Shown: piece after piece, positions 29,701-38,372 of the stretch | How positions within the stretch are numbered: the stretch's first letter is position 1 | How the letters are laid out: every line of letters begins with the position of its first letter | NCBI GenBank assembly: GCA_965203215.1 | Contig: CBDBBY010000001.1 | Span: 3,286,001-3,350,000 of the forward strand | Source of the DNA: CBDBBY01 sp965203215 | GTDB lineage: Bacteria > Pseudomonadota > Alphaproteobacteria > Rhodobacterales > Rhodobacteraceae | DNA length: 64,000 bases | Direction of reading: 5' to 3' | Made by a program: the position numbers and the translations under genes | Notes under the pieces: model-generated | What the model was told of the DNA's origin: nothing | Seen by the model: only the letters and a program-made list of their open reading frames with translations | The model's database searches: none

Positions 29701-30773
29701 GGCGCCTCTCCGCGGGCCGGCGCCGCGCGGACGCGCTTTCCCGTGTCGGCGTCGAAAAACAAGCAGCTGTCCGGGTCGATCTCGACGCCGACAGCGCTGT
29801 CGATCTTGAATCTCCGGTGAGGCGGCGCAAGCGCCGTCACGAGGCTGTCGCCCAGCGCGACTGTTACAAAGCACGTATCGCCGCCGTACTCCGCCGAGTA
29901 AACGGTGCCGGACGCGCCTTGTCCCGCGCCGACGACCTTCAGGAGATGGGGGCGCACTCCGAGACGGACGCGAGCGCTGTCCGGAACGGCGCAACCCTCA
30001 ACCTGGATCCCGCTGCCTTCGAACAGGCCGTTGCGCACGCCGCCCTCAAGCAGATTGATCTCCGGCGTCCCGACGAACGAAGCGACAAAAGCGGTGATCG
30101 GGTCGTTGTAGATCTCTTCGGGCTTTCCGAGCTGCACGATCCGGCCCTCGTTCATCACGGCCACCCTGGTGGCAAGCGTAATGGCCTCGATCTGGTCGTG
30201 GGTTACGTACACCGTCGTTATGCCGATCTCATGGTGCAGCCTGTGAAGCTCCGCCCTCATCTTGACGCGCAGCTTCGCGTCGAGATTGGACAATGGCTCG
30301 TCCATCAGGAACACGGTCGGCCGCCTGACGAACGCGCGGGCGAGGGCGACCCGCTGTCGCTGGCCCCCCGATAGCTCACGGGGCTTTCTGTCCAGGAAGC
30401 CGTCGAGGTGGACCTGCCGCGCAGCGCTTGCGACGAGCGACTCCCTCTCCTTTTTCGGGACGCTTCTGAGACGCAAGGGGTATCCGATGTTCTCGGCGAC
30501 CGTCATGTGCGGGTAAAGGCCGTAGTTCTGGAACACCATCGCCATGTCGCGCTGCCGCGCAGGGAGGTCGTTGACCACGACGCCGTCGACGAGGACCTGG
30601 CCTTCCGTCGCGGCTTCGAGCCCCGCAATGATTCGCATCGTCGTGGTTTTCCCGCAGCCCGAGGGGCCGAGAAGCACCAGGAACTCCCCCTGCACAACTT
30701 CGAGCTCCAGCGAATCGAGAACCCGGACGGCGCCGAAGTCCTTGACGAGGTTTTTCAAAGCGATGTGTGCCAT
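29697..30773 (-). CDS. ABC importer ATPase, MalK/UgpC type
   Basis: This 358-residue nucleotide-binding subunit has GPSGCGKTT (Walker A), QNYGLYPHMTV (Q-loop), LSGGQRQRVALARA (signature), FLMDEPLSNLDAK (Walker B) and THDQ (H-loop), plus a C-terminal TOBE-like regulatory domain (RLGVRPHLL). Start ATG 30773 gives the usual N-terminus MAHIALKNL, with GGGAAG upstream. It is divergent from the binding-protein and permease genes and precedes the GMC gene by an overlap. It is the only ATPase in the cluster and so should energise the two permeases at 32.4-34.2 kb as a homodimer. Confidence 0.95.
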   Translation of the reverse strand: MAHIALKNLVKDFGAVRVLDSLELEVVQGEFLVLLGPSGCGKTTTMRIIAGLEAATEGQVLVDGVVVNDLPARQRDMAMVFQNYGLYPHMTVAENIGYPLRLRSVPKKERESLVASAARQVHLDGFLDRKPRELSGGQRQRVALARAFVRRPTVFLMDEPLSNLDAKLRVKMRAELHRLHHEIGITTVYVTHDQIEAITLATRVAVMNEGRIVQLGKPEEIYNDPITAFVASFVGTPEINLLEGGVRNGLFEGSGIQVEGCAVPDSARVRLGVRPHLLKVVGAGQGASGTVYSAEYGGDTCFVTVALGDSLVTALAPPHRRFKIDSAVGVEIDPDSCLFFDADTGKRVRAAPARGEAP

Positions 30774-30981
30774 GCGCCGTTCTTCCCGATGCCGCGCCCG
30801 CGCGAGGCGGCGGCATTGATTATAGACGGGCATTCCGCCGAACTGAACGGCCGGGCCGCGATTTCGCGCAATGGATTGCAAAGCGAAGCCGGATGGAACT
30901 ACTATGGCCGGCATTGAGGAGAACCGAAATCGCCGCCGTCGGCGACGCGCCGAAGCGGCTCAACTGGGAGGATCAACTGAA
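30774..30981. promoter_or_regulatory. Divergent promoter region of the sugar importer
   Basis: These 208 bases separate the minus-strand ATPase/GMC transcript from the plus-strand binding-protein/permease transcript and must hold both promoters. No clear -35/-10 pair or palindromic operator was recognised by eye. No transcription-factor gene is present in the cluster. Confidence 0.5.
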
Positions 30982-32370
30982 ATGAAAAACCATATGCCCG
31001 CTTCGGGCCGCTTTTTGAGGCCCATCAACCGGCGGTTGCTGTTGAAAGCGGCAGCGGCGCTCACCGGGGTGGCGGCAGTCGGCCGGGTTCCGGCGGCGCT
31101 GGCGGCCATGTTCGATGACGTAAAGGACCAGTATCTCAACGCCGGCGTCGATTGGCGGCAGGCGGAGGGCAGCAGCATCCAGCTGGCCGGGCTCACGCAT
31201 CCGTGGATGGAGACCATACGCCCGCTTGTTCCGATATTCGAGGAGCTGACCGGCGTAACGGTCGAGGTTCTGGAGCAGTCGAATACGGAGTTCATCGCCG
31301 AGATGCCGGTAAAGTTGGCCGCTGAGAACTCTTCGCCGGACGTGTACATGGTCTGGGCGCAGGGGCAGGCGATTTCGGGCGGCTGGCTTGAGCCGCTAAC
31401 GCCTTATCTCGCCGATTCCTCGCTGCACGACGCGGCTTGGTGGGACGACGACGACAATTTCCCGGGCGCCCGGTCGTTCGCCGTCTGGAGCGACGGCGAG
31501 TCCTACACGCGCACGATCACGGCCGAGGCCCAGACGCTTTTCGTAAACCGGTCAATCCTCGAGGCAAACGGGGTTTCCATCCCCGACACCTTCGACGGCC
31601 TCAGGATGGCGGCGGCGGCGATCAACAGCGACGACGTTTCCGGCATCGCCATGAGAGGGAAGGCGACCGGCGATGCCGTCGCATGGCCGGCCGGCGGCTA
31701 CGTGTTCTCCTACGGCGGGGGCATTCTGGACCTTGACGGAAACGTGGCCATGGATTCGCCCGAGGCCGTGGAAGCCGTCGACATGTACGCGAGGACGCTG
31801 CGGGAAGGCGGTCCGATCGGCGTGGCCAACTATCACTGGCTGGAGTCGCTGAGCGACTTCCTGCAGGGTGCGACCGCATTCGGATGCGACAGTTCGAACT
31901 TCGCGACCGACATCTCGAATCCCGAGAAGAGCATGGTTGCCGATGTCGCGACCTTCGCGGCGTTCCCGAAATCCCCTTCCGGGGTCTCCAAGCCGAACAT
32001 GTGGCACTGGCTCACCGGCATCAACCGGTTCTCCGAGAACAAGAAGGCCGCATGGCTGTTCCTGATGTGGGCGACTTCAAAGCCGACCAACATGCTCGGG
32101 GCGGCCGCCGGACTTGCGACGCCGAGGGCATCGGCTTGGTCTTCCGATGCGTTCAAGGGCGCGTTCGGCGCGGAGGCCGCGGAAGCCGCGCTCGCCAATC
32201 TGGCCAACACGGATGGCGACATCATGAAAGCGACTTGGTTCCACCCGCAGGCGGGCCAAGTGCTCGACGCGTTCGCGGTGGCGGTCAACGAAGCGATCAC
32301 GGAGGTGAAGGACGCGGAATCCGCGCTCGCCGGTGCCGCCGAGACCGCCCGCCGGGCCTTGGGGCAGTAA
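30982..32370 (+). CDS. Sugar ABC transporter substrate-binding protein
   Basis: This 462-residue family 1 extracellular solute-binding protein starts with a twin-arginine-type leader: NRRLLLKAAAALTG then a short hydrophobic stretch and a likely cut after AALA. The mature part shows the usual domains, with the early SIQLAGLTHPWMETI strand and the late MWHWLTGINRFSENKKAAW region typical of CUT1 binding proteins. Start ATG 30982 has GGGAGGAT about ten bases upstream; an upstream extension in the same frame lacks a leader. It would bind the sugar in the periplasm and deliver it to the two permeases downstream. The sugar is unknown; the dehydratase nearby suggests a sugar acid or its precursor. 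Confidence 0.92.
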   Translation: MKNHMPASGRFLRPINRRLLLKAAAALTGVAAVGRVPAALAAMFDDVKDQYLNAGVDWRQAEGSSIQLAGLTHPWMETIRPLVPIFEELTGVTVEVLEQSNTEFIAEMPVKLAAENSSPDVYMVWAQGQAISGGWLEPLTPYLADSSLHDAAWWDDDDNFPGARSFAVWSDGESYTRTITAEAQTLFVNRSILEANGVSIPDTFDGLRMAAAAINSDDVSGIAMRGKATGDAVAWPAGGYVFSYGGGILDLDGNVAMDSPEAVEAVDMYARTLREGGPIGVANYHWLESLSDFLQGATAFGCDSSNFATDISNPEKSMVADVATFAAFPKSPSGVSKPNMWHWLTGINRFSENKKAAWLFLMWATSKPTNMLGAAAGLATPRASAWSSDAFKGAFGAEAAEAALANLANTDGDIMKATWFHPQAGQVLDAFAVAVNEAITEVKDAESALAGAAETARRALGQ

Positions 32371-32446
32371 CCGCGCGGCGCATATCGCGGGCGCCCCGTC
32401 GTGCGGCGCCCGCATTATTCATCCCGGAATCGGCAGTTTGCGGCCC

Positions 32447-33343
32447 ATGCGTTTGAGACGCGGGCTCTCCCGCACGGCATTCATCGTACTGATGCTGGCG
32501 CCCACCACGCTGCTATTGCTAGGTGTGACGCTGTTCCCATTCGCCGCCGCGCTGGCGATGAGCCTCACAAACTACTCCTTGATCCGGCCGGACCAACTCG
32601 CGTGGATCGGGCTGGAGAACTACGCCGACCTGCTGGGATCGGTCGAGTTCTGGATGGCTCTCCGCGTCACGGCCGTGTTCACCTTTTTCGCGGTGGCGGT
32701 CCAGATGGTGGTGGGCACGGGCGTCGCTCTGCTTCTGCACTACGAGACGCGCCGCGTTGCTTGGCTCAGGGTGGTTTACCTGTTGCCGATGGCGATCACG
32801 CCGGTCGCCGCGACTTTCACGTTCCGAATGATGTTCAACCCGTCGCTGGGCGTCGTCAACCACATCTTCAAGAGTTTGGGACTTCCGCCGCAGGATTGGC
32901 TGGGGTCGCCTTCGACCGCGCTGTTCTCGCTTCTCGTGGTCGACACTTGGCAGTGGGCTCCCTTCATAATGCTGATTGCCGCGGCCGGCCTCGCGGCGAT
33001 GGACGAGGAGCAGCTTGAAGCATCTCAGATGGACGGCGCGACATTCGGGCAGATGCTGCGCCATCAAGTGCTGCCGATGCTGACGCCGTATCTCGCGTTC
33101 GCCTTGGTGTTCCGGGCGATAGACGCTTTCAAGACCTTCGACATCATCTTCGTGCTGACCGGCGGCGGCCCAGGTACGCTGACCCGGACCCTCAACTTGC
33201 TGACCTACAAGCACGGCATCGAGTTCCTTTCGATGGGATACGCCGCTGCGATTTCGATCGTAATGCTGGTGGTCGCGATTCTGGCAAGCCAGGTGTTCCT
33301 CCGTCGGCTCCGCCTCCTGCAGCCGCGGAACGCAAGGGCATGA
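32447..33343 (+). CDS. Sugar ABC permease (CUT1, MalF-like)
   Basis: This 298-residue protein has about six membrane segments, the first from residue 9 (TAFIVLMLAPTTLLLLG). The cytoplasmic EAA loop is EASQMDGATFGQMLRHQVLP, which couples to the ATPase. Start ATG 32447 places the first helix correctly; an upstream in-frame extension is GC-rich and non-homologous. Its stop overlaps the next permease (ATGA). It forms the translocation pore with the 33340 gene product. Confidence 0.92.
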   Translation: MRLRRGLSRTAFIVLMLAPTTLLLLGVTLFPFAAALAMSLTNYSLIRPDQLAWIGLENYADLLGSVEFWMALRVTAVFTFFAVAVQMVVGTGVALLLHYETRRVAWLRVVYLLPMAITPVAATFTFRMMFNPSLGVVNHIFKSLGLPPQDWLGSPSTALFSLLVVDTWQWAPFIMLIAAAGLAAMDEEQLEASQMDGATFGQMLRHQVLPMLTPYLAFALVFRAIDAFKTFDIIFVLTGGGPGTLTRTLNLLTYKHGIEFLSMGYAAAISIVMLVVAILASQVFLRRLRLLQPRNARA

Positions 33344-34209
33344 CGGGCCGCGCGCCGGACATCGACCGACGCATGCGAAAGCACCGGGTTTCGGCGGTGC
33401 TGGGCGCCGCGGCGCGGCGCTGCAGCCTCGCGGTGTTCGCCGTCTGGACCATCTTTCCTGTGTATTGGCTAGTCGCGATGTCCTTGAAGCAGGACCGGGA
33501 GGTCCTGTCGCGCAGGCCGCGCATCTTCTTTTTCGAATACCAGTTCGACAACTATGCGGAGGTCATTGTCGACCCCGACACGCTGAGCTACTTCCTGAAC
33601 AGCGCGATTGTCGCACTAGGGTCCACGGCGCTGTCTCTCGCGATCGGAGTCCCGGCGGCGTACGTCATCTCCCGTTACCGGTTCCGCGGAGCGACGGATT
33701 TCGCCTTCTGGATCTTGACCACGCGTATGGCCCCTCCGGTCGCGGTTCTGATTCCTTTTTTCGTGATGTACGTCACGCTGGGTTTGAACGACACGCACAT
33801 CGGGCTGGTGTTCGCTCATGTCGCGCTCAATCTCGCGATAGTGGTGTGGCTACTTCGCGGCTTCTTCGAGGATCTTCCGTTCGAACTCGAGGAGGCCGCG
33901 TTCATGGACGGGGCGACCCACTTCCAAGCGTTCCGGCAGATATCGCTCCCGCTCGCCGCGCCGGGCATCGGGGCGGTCGGAATACTCTCGTTCCTGTTCT
34001 CATGGAATGAATTCCTGTTCGCGCTCGTGCTTGCCGACGAAGCCGTCCGCACCGTTCCCGTCGGAATCTACGGGTTCGTCGGTTTCCAGACGATCGCTTG
34101 GGGAAACCTGTCCGCCTCGGCCGTGCTGATGATCCTGCCGGTGGTCCTGTTCATCATCGTATTCCAGCGCAGCCTGATCAGGGGACTGACCTTGGGCGCG
34201 GTCAAATGA
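33340..34209 (+). CDS. Sugar ABC permease (CUT1, MalG-like)
   Basis: This 289-residue protein has a short basic N-terminus, a first helix near residues 27-45 and about six membrane spans. The EAA loop EEAAFMDGATHFQAFRQISL is the ATPase contact. Start ATG 33340 overlaps the previous stop by four bases. It is the last gene of the importer transcript. With the binding protein, MalF-like permease and ATPase, the set is complete for a CUT1 importer. Confidence 0.92.
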   Translation: MTGRAPDIDRRMRKHRVSAVLGAAARRCSLAVFAVWTIFPVYWLVAMSLKQDREVLSRRPRIFFFEYQFDNYAEVIVDPDTLSYFLNSAIVALGSTALSLAIGVPAAYVISRYRFRGATDFAFWILTTRMAPPVAVLIPFFVMYVTLGLNDTHIGLVFAHVALNLAIVVWLLRGFFEDLPFELEEAAFMDGATHFQAFRQISLPLAAPGIGAVGILSFLFSWNEFLFALVLADEAVRTVPVGIYGFVGFQTIAWGNLSASAVLMILPVVLFIIVFQRSLIRGLTLGAVK

Positions 34210-34365
34210 CCCCGATGAGCGTCGCGGCTGCGTCCCGAATTCCGGGTGAAAACCGAAAGCAAAGTCGGACGGAAGTTGCGTGCGATATCGATATCCGCAG
34301 TCACTATCCATATAGGCTGTGGCAATTGCCGACACTCAAGACTTTCAGATAGGGAGAGAATTTGC
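34210..34365. other. Short gap after the importer operon
   Basis: Composition falls from GC-rich to mixed just after the permease stop, marking the border with the accessory region. A GGGAGAG at about 34350 serves the small frame that follows. Confidence 0.4.
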
Positions 34366-34476
34366 ATGAAACCATTCAACTGGAATTGCGGATATTGTGG
34401 TCATGCCCAAGTAGCATCTAGCCAAAACTGCATCGAAGCAATTGCCGAAATTCGCAACGTTCACAGCAAGCGCTGA
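34366..34476 (+). pseudogene. N-terminal zinc-ribbon scrap
   Basis: MKPFNWNCGYCGHAQVASSQN follows a good ribosome site and carries a CxxC knuckle. It stops after 36 codons. Another frame continues with VVSTIACANGNC at about 34485-34520, which looks like the second zinc knuckle seen in proteins that begin with a W-x-C-xx-C ribbon. The gene is therefore probably a broken start of a larger protein. The family is not certain. Confidence 0.45.
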
Positions 34477-34620
34477 CCGATTTTCGGAGTTGTCTCAACC
34501 ATTGCTTGTGCAAACGGGAATTGTTGAGAGCTCTCCCTTGTATGGGCGCGTTTCGTGATTCTTGATCAGGAAACAAATGCAGCCCTCGAAACGCGGAGCC
34601 CAAGCGACGCATGAAAGCCT

Positions 34621-35246
34621 GAAACCGACGGTGGATACATTGAAGTCGTTGAAAAAAGGTTTGCAAAAATATTTCAATACCACTACAAAAAGGTTGAGCT
34701 CATCGTACCGACCTATGCAATGTCCGCAGGAACCGTGTCGGTAATGTCTGGAGACAAATTCACATGAACTATTTTTCGATTCTTGGCCCGATTGATCCCC
34801 AAGTAGGCGATGCGAGCGGGAAACGGATTCGCGCACTGGGATATTTTATTCGATATAAGAAATTAATTGATAAGGCCGGAAATGGAAGTTTGAACACTGC
34901 AGAAATAACCGTCCTTATCGAAAAATTCGGCCAAGCCGTGCTGTACCGATATGAGAAAGCTCGGGAACTGTCCATCCGCCTGTTGACAGAGATGTTGGTC
35001 AATTGCAAATTCAAGGATTGGAAGAAACCGCAAGATAAAGGGCGAAAAGTTACCGACCAGTTACGCAGGAGGCGCGCAAGGGCAATTACCCAAAGGCTGA
35101 GCGATCCAGATATTTGCCATTCTCATAGCCGGGGAATTTCGATGGAAGTCCTTAGACAAGACATAAAGCTTGGGATAGATGATTTTGAAAAATACAGTGA
35201 ACTAAATCAAGCGCTTCGGGTGTATTGCAGACTTCTACGGGATTAA
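34621..35246 (+). pseudogene. SDH-type serine proteinase (PF01972), frameshifted
   Basis: Two adjoining frames encode the C-terminal half of an SDH_sah serine proteinase, a ClpP/crotonase-fold relative of SppA. The first (34621-34766) has GGYIEVVEKRFAKIF and LIVPTYAMSAGT, where the Ser after AM is the catalytic nucleophile of the family. The second (34764-35246) continues NYFSILGPIDPQVGD and the helical tail with SRGISMEVLRQDIKLGIDDF. The join at 34764 is a one-base frame change in an ATGA context. The first 100 or so residues, including the loop before the TPGG motif, are missing. It is therefore a pseudogene unless ribosomal frameshifting is assumed. Confidence 0.72.
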
Positions 35247-35292
35247 ATAAGACGTCTGCGGCATGCAGGCGTACTACACAGGAGAGAAAACT

Positions 35293-35502
35293 ATGTCCCA
35301 CTCACACGGTGATCACGAAAAGAATGACATCTTGGAAATTGCAGCGAAGAACCCGAAGGTTGATGCCAAGAAGGTGCAAGAGGCCAGGAAGCTGCTACAG
35401 GTCTTGCGTGCGCATGGCGTCTCGCCACAAGAATACAACTTGATTCCCCCATTTCGCCGACAGATTTATGTCGACAGCAAATATGGCAACGCGGAAAGTT
35501 GA
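35293..35502 (+). CDS. Small hypothetical protein (69 aa)
   Basis: ATG 35293 follows GGAGAG at a correct distance. The product is soluble, begins MSHSHGDHEKNDILE and ends IYVDSKYGNAES; the middle is an amphipathic helix (KVDAKKVQEARKLLQVLRAHG). It lies 46 bases after the SDH-type relic and may belong to the same former operon. The His-rich start might bind metal, but this is speculative. No family recognised. Confidence 0.6.
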   Translation: MSHSHGDHEKNDILEIAAKNPKVDAKKVQEARKLLQVLRAHGVSPQEYNLIPPFRRQIYVDSKYGNAES

Positions 35503-35943
35503 ACCGCTTAGTGTGAGGCGGACCAAGCGATGGGCGATGCCCTATCCGGATATCCTCCGGCAACGTATGCAACCCATTTTCTTGGGTTGAGATGGTTCCG
35601 CGCTCTCGGGTGTCGCCCGATTTCGGTGTTTCAAGGGCTGCAAACGTGACTTTCAGGGTAATCATGAAGCGATTCCGGTGCGGTTGTTGAAGACCTATGA
35701 TTGCGGCGGGCACCCGCGCGGTCCGCCCAACTCGAATCCTGTCCATGAAGCGCGTAGTCTTCCGATCGCTTGCCGCAACAAGCAACGCTTTCCCCCGGTT
35801 CGTGCCAAGGCTTCCTGGCAACGCGACCCGTGCGGTTTCGATTCGGATCCACAGCCTTTTGCAGGCGCGCTTCCCTTGCTTCGACATCATCCGCATTCGC
35901 AACCTGCGCGTTGGCTGCGTGATGCTCTCTTCAGAACGACAAT

Positions 35944-36068
35944 CCTGCGTCACGCAACCTATGTTGCGCAATGGGCTGCTGCACAACCAAGGCGATCAGC
36001 TGCCGACTGGCAGCTTGCAATTCTGCCGCGAGCTCCCGCGGCAGACGCCGCCAACGCTGAAGGATCAC
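35944..36068 (+). repeat. Diverged direct repeat, copy A
   Basis: From CTGCGTCACGCAAC to CTGAAGGATC. It matches 36387-36508 in several long blocks (CGACTGGCAGC / CCGACTGGCAGC, GCCGCCAAC, CTGAAGGATC) with substitutions and small indels between. Confidence 0.6.
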
Positions 36069-36386
36069 TCAAAACGCGCGGATCCGGATTGCCCGCAGCA
36101 CAACGTGGATTCGTCGCATGACCGGCATAGCAAGTCCCGTGTTTGTTGCGCAATTCATTCACTCTGGCGAATACTTTGCGTCGCGCAACTGAGAGCACTG
36201 GCTGCCCGATGATCACAGCAGCCCATCCGCTGACCTCCTGCGCGAAGGACGTTTACTGGAACGACCGCCGATGCCGAGTAGTCCCGGAGGTTCTGCAACT
36301 CCTCGGCACCTACGATGCCGCTTGCTTGGACTTCCGGCTTTTTCAAATCTCGCGTTGATTGCGCAATAAACCCTTGGCAACGCAAA

Positions 36387-36508
36387 CTTGCGTCACGCAA
36401 CTCATGATTGCGCGATCCGGCGCGATACACTGGTTGGCCGTCGACTGGCAGCATGCGATTCTGCGACGCGCGCCCCGCGCCGAGGCCGCCAACCCTGAAG
36501 GATCTCCG
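36387..36508 (+). repeat. Diverged direct repeat, copy B
   Basis: The second copy of the unit at 35944-36068, about 440 bases on. Both copies start with the gapped palindrome TGCGTCACGCA. Confidence 0.6.
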
Positions 36509-36805
36509 CCGTCCGCCGGTCCTGGACCGAAGGGCCAAGCAACGCAACGGCGTTTCATCAGGTGCCATGCCGCCTCTTGGAGGCCAGCCGCTTCAGCATT
36601 CCTTGCCATGGCTGCGCCATTGCGTTCCAGCACGGCAATTTTGCATCGAGCAATCAATATCGAGCAATGCATGCATCAGTCGGGAAATCTTGCGCCGCGC
36701 AGCGTTTTTCCGCGCAATTTCCCGCTTGCTTGCAACCCAGCGAAGGCTTTCGCTTTGCTGTGCAAAAAACGCATCCATCGTGATGCTGCGCAACACAGAT
36801 TTTTA

Positions 36806-36813
36806 TTGCGCAA
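36806..36813. promoter_or_regulatory. TTGCGCAA palindrome, possible operator
   Basis: A perfect 8-bp palindrome 59 bases before the Fic start codon. Three identical copies lie at 35964-35971, 36146-36153 and 36359-36366, and a near copy (TTGCGCAT) at 36836. The Fic protein has an N-terminal DNA-binding-like domain, so self-regulation is a reasonable guess. Confidence 0.4.
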
Positions 36814-36871
36814 TCCGCTAAAGTTCGCTATTTGATTGCGCATTAGGAAATCGCGCAACCAAATCAAGGAA

Positions 36872-38302
36872 ATGGCCAAGCAAATCGACGCAACCCAGTT
36901 GCAAGCGATCCTAGATGTCGTAGCCGCCAAGCCGGACGGAATATCGGCACCCAAGATTCTGGAAGCGCTCGGCAGCCCAATGCCCATGCGGACTTTGCAG
37001 TACCGACTCAAGCGTCTTGTGGCCGACGAAAAGCTCGTCCGCGAAGGCAGCGCCAGCGCCTCAATGTATTGCATTCCCACCCGTTTTGATCGCGCCGACA
37101 AAAAAGAGAGCCCTACCGATGCGGAGGTCGTGCCATTGTCGGAAGTCGGCGCGGCGATCAGGAAATGCGTTTCGCAACCGATGGCCGCCCGAAAGCCCGT
37201 TGCCTACAATGCCGACTTTCTGGATTCGTACCGGCCCAACGAAACCAGATACCTTCGCGACGAGGATTTCACGCGCCTGCACGATGCTCGGATTTCCGAA
37301 TTCGCACAGTTGCCGGCAGGGACGTACGCCAAGCGAATACTGGATCGCCTATTGATTGAATTGTCTTGGAACTCAAGCCGCTTGGAGGGCAGCACATTTT
37401 CGATTCTGGATACGCAGCGGCTGATTCATTTCGGTTTCGCAGACGCCGGCAAGGATCGGCAAGAAATTCAAATGATTCTGAACCATAAGGCGGCGATAGA
37501 TTTTCTAGTGAATTCCGCCGAAGACATCGGCTTCAATCGCTATACGATTCTGAACCTTCATTCAATTCTCGCCGACAATTTGCTTGACGACCCGATTTCG
37601 CCGGGCCGCCTGCGGTTCCGAAGCGTCGGAATTGGCGGATCTGTCTACCATCCGTTGGAGAGTCCGCAATTGATTGAAGAATATTTCAATCGGCTTCTCG
37701 ACAAGGCGGAAGCAATTCGCGACCCATTCGAGCAATCGTTTTTCGCCATGATGCACTTCTCGTATCTGCAGGCCTTCGACGATGTAAACAAACGGGTTTC
37801 AAGGTTTGCGGCGAACATTCCATTACTGAAATCAAATCTTTCGCCGTTGACGTTCGCCGACGTGCCGAAGACTCTCTACGTTGAAGCCTTGCTCGGCGTA
37901 TATGAGCTCAATCAGCCCGACCTCCTGAAAGATGTGTTTTTGTGGGCTTGCGAACGGTCCGCGGCGAAGAGCAGAGTGATCCGGCAGTCGGTTGGCGAGC
38001 CGGACCCGCTCAGGCTTCGCTACCGCCTCGAGCTGCGCGAGCTGGTTGGCAACGTCGTGCGTGAATCGATGGACCGAGCGCGCGCATTTGAATTCGTTTC
38101 CGATTGGGCGAAAAACAATGTTTCTGCCGAAGACGTCGAAGATTTCCGGGAAATGGCGGAAACCGAGTTGCTGAACCTTCATGAAGGAAACTTCGCCCGG
38201 CATGCGATCAGGCCTTCCGAGTTCCGGAATTGGAGCAAGCGTTGGCATTCGGAATTGTCTGGAGGCATAGAGTTGCGGCGAAGTCGTCGTGCGAGGTCAT
38301 AG
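36872..38302 (+). CDS. Fic-family protein with N-terminal winged helix
   Basis: This 476-residue protein starts at ATG 36872; an in-frame TTG 12 codons earlier is an alternative. Residues 1-65 look like a winged helix (ILDVVAAKPDGISAPKILEAL...LQYRLKRLV). SWNSSRLEG at about residue 170-178 resembles the S/TxxxE(G/N) inhibitory motif. The Fic core near 294-311 reads HFSYLQAFDDVNKRVSR, where the canonical HPFxxGNGR is replaced by QAFDDVNKR: the catalytic His is absent and Gly-Asn-Gly is altered. This subgroup is known among Fic-like proteins, and its activity is uncertain. The C-terminus is a charged helical extension. It could be a regulator rather than an AMP transferase. Upstream palindromes may be its sites. 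Confidence 0.87.
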   Translation: MAKQIDATQLQAILDVVAAKPDGISAPKILEALGSPMPMRTLQYRLKRLVADEKLVREGSASASMYCIPTRFDRADKKESPTDAEVVPLSEVGAAIRKCVSQPMAARKPVAYNADFLDSYRPNETRYLRDEDFTRLHDARISEFAQLPAGTYAKRILDRLLIELSWNSSRLEGSTFSILDTQRLIHFGFADAGKDRQEIQMILNHKAAIDFLVNSAEDIGFNRYTILNLHSILADNLLDDPISPGRLRFRSVGIGGSVYHPLESPQLIEEYFNRLLDKAEAIRDPFEQSFFAMMHFSYLQAFDDVNKRVSRFAANIPLLKSNLSPLTFADVPKTLYVEALLGVYELNQPDLLKDVFLWACERSAAKSRVIRQSVGEPDPLRLRYRLELRELVGNVVRESMDRARAFEFVSDWAKNNVSAEDVEDFREMAETELLNLHEGNFARHAIRPSEFRNWSKRWHSELSGGIELRRSRRARS

Positions 38303-38310
38303 GGGAGAGA

Positions 38311-38337
38311 TGAACTGCCCCGGTTTTCCAGAGAGCA
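38311..38337 (+). repeat. Solo left end of the IS3-family element
   Basis: TGAACTGCCCCGGTTTTCCAG at 38311 matches the element ends at 12170, 58937 and 62255. No transposase sequence follows. It lies eight bases after the Fic stop codon. Confidence 0.65.
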
Positions 38338-38372
38338 AAGGAATAAGTTTGGATTGGAAATTTCGGATCGGG

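Larger units (their letters stand above)
35503..36871. other. 1.4-kb gap with repeats and TTGCGCAA palindromes
   Basis: No protein family is recognised in any frame. Open frames of 130-230 codons exist on both strands but overlap and lack ribosome sites. The stretch is marked by a diverged direct duplication (35944-36068 and 36387-36508) and four TTGCGCAA palindromes (35964, 36146, 36359, 36806), plus gapped forms such as TTGCG-TCA-CGCAA at 36388. The last 70 bases are the 5' flank of the Fic gene. Confidence 0.55.

Noticed and set aside
28039..29820. 593-codon plus-strand frame
   Set aside because: Antisense shadow of the GMC oxidoreductase, whose motifs on the minus strand are unmistakable.
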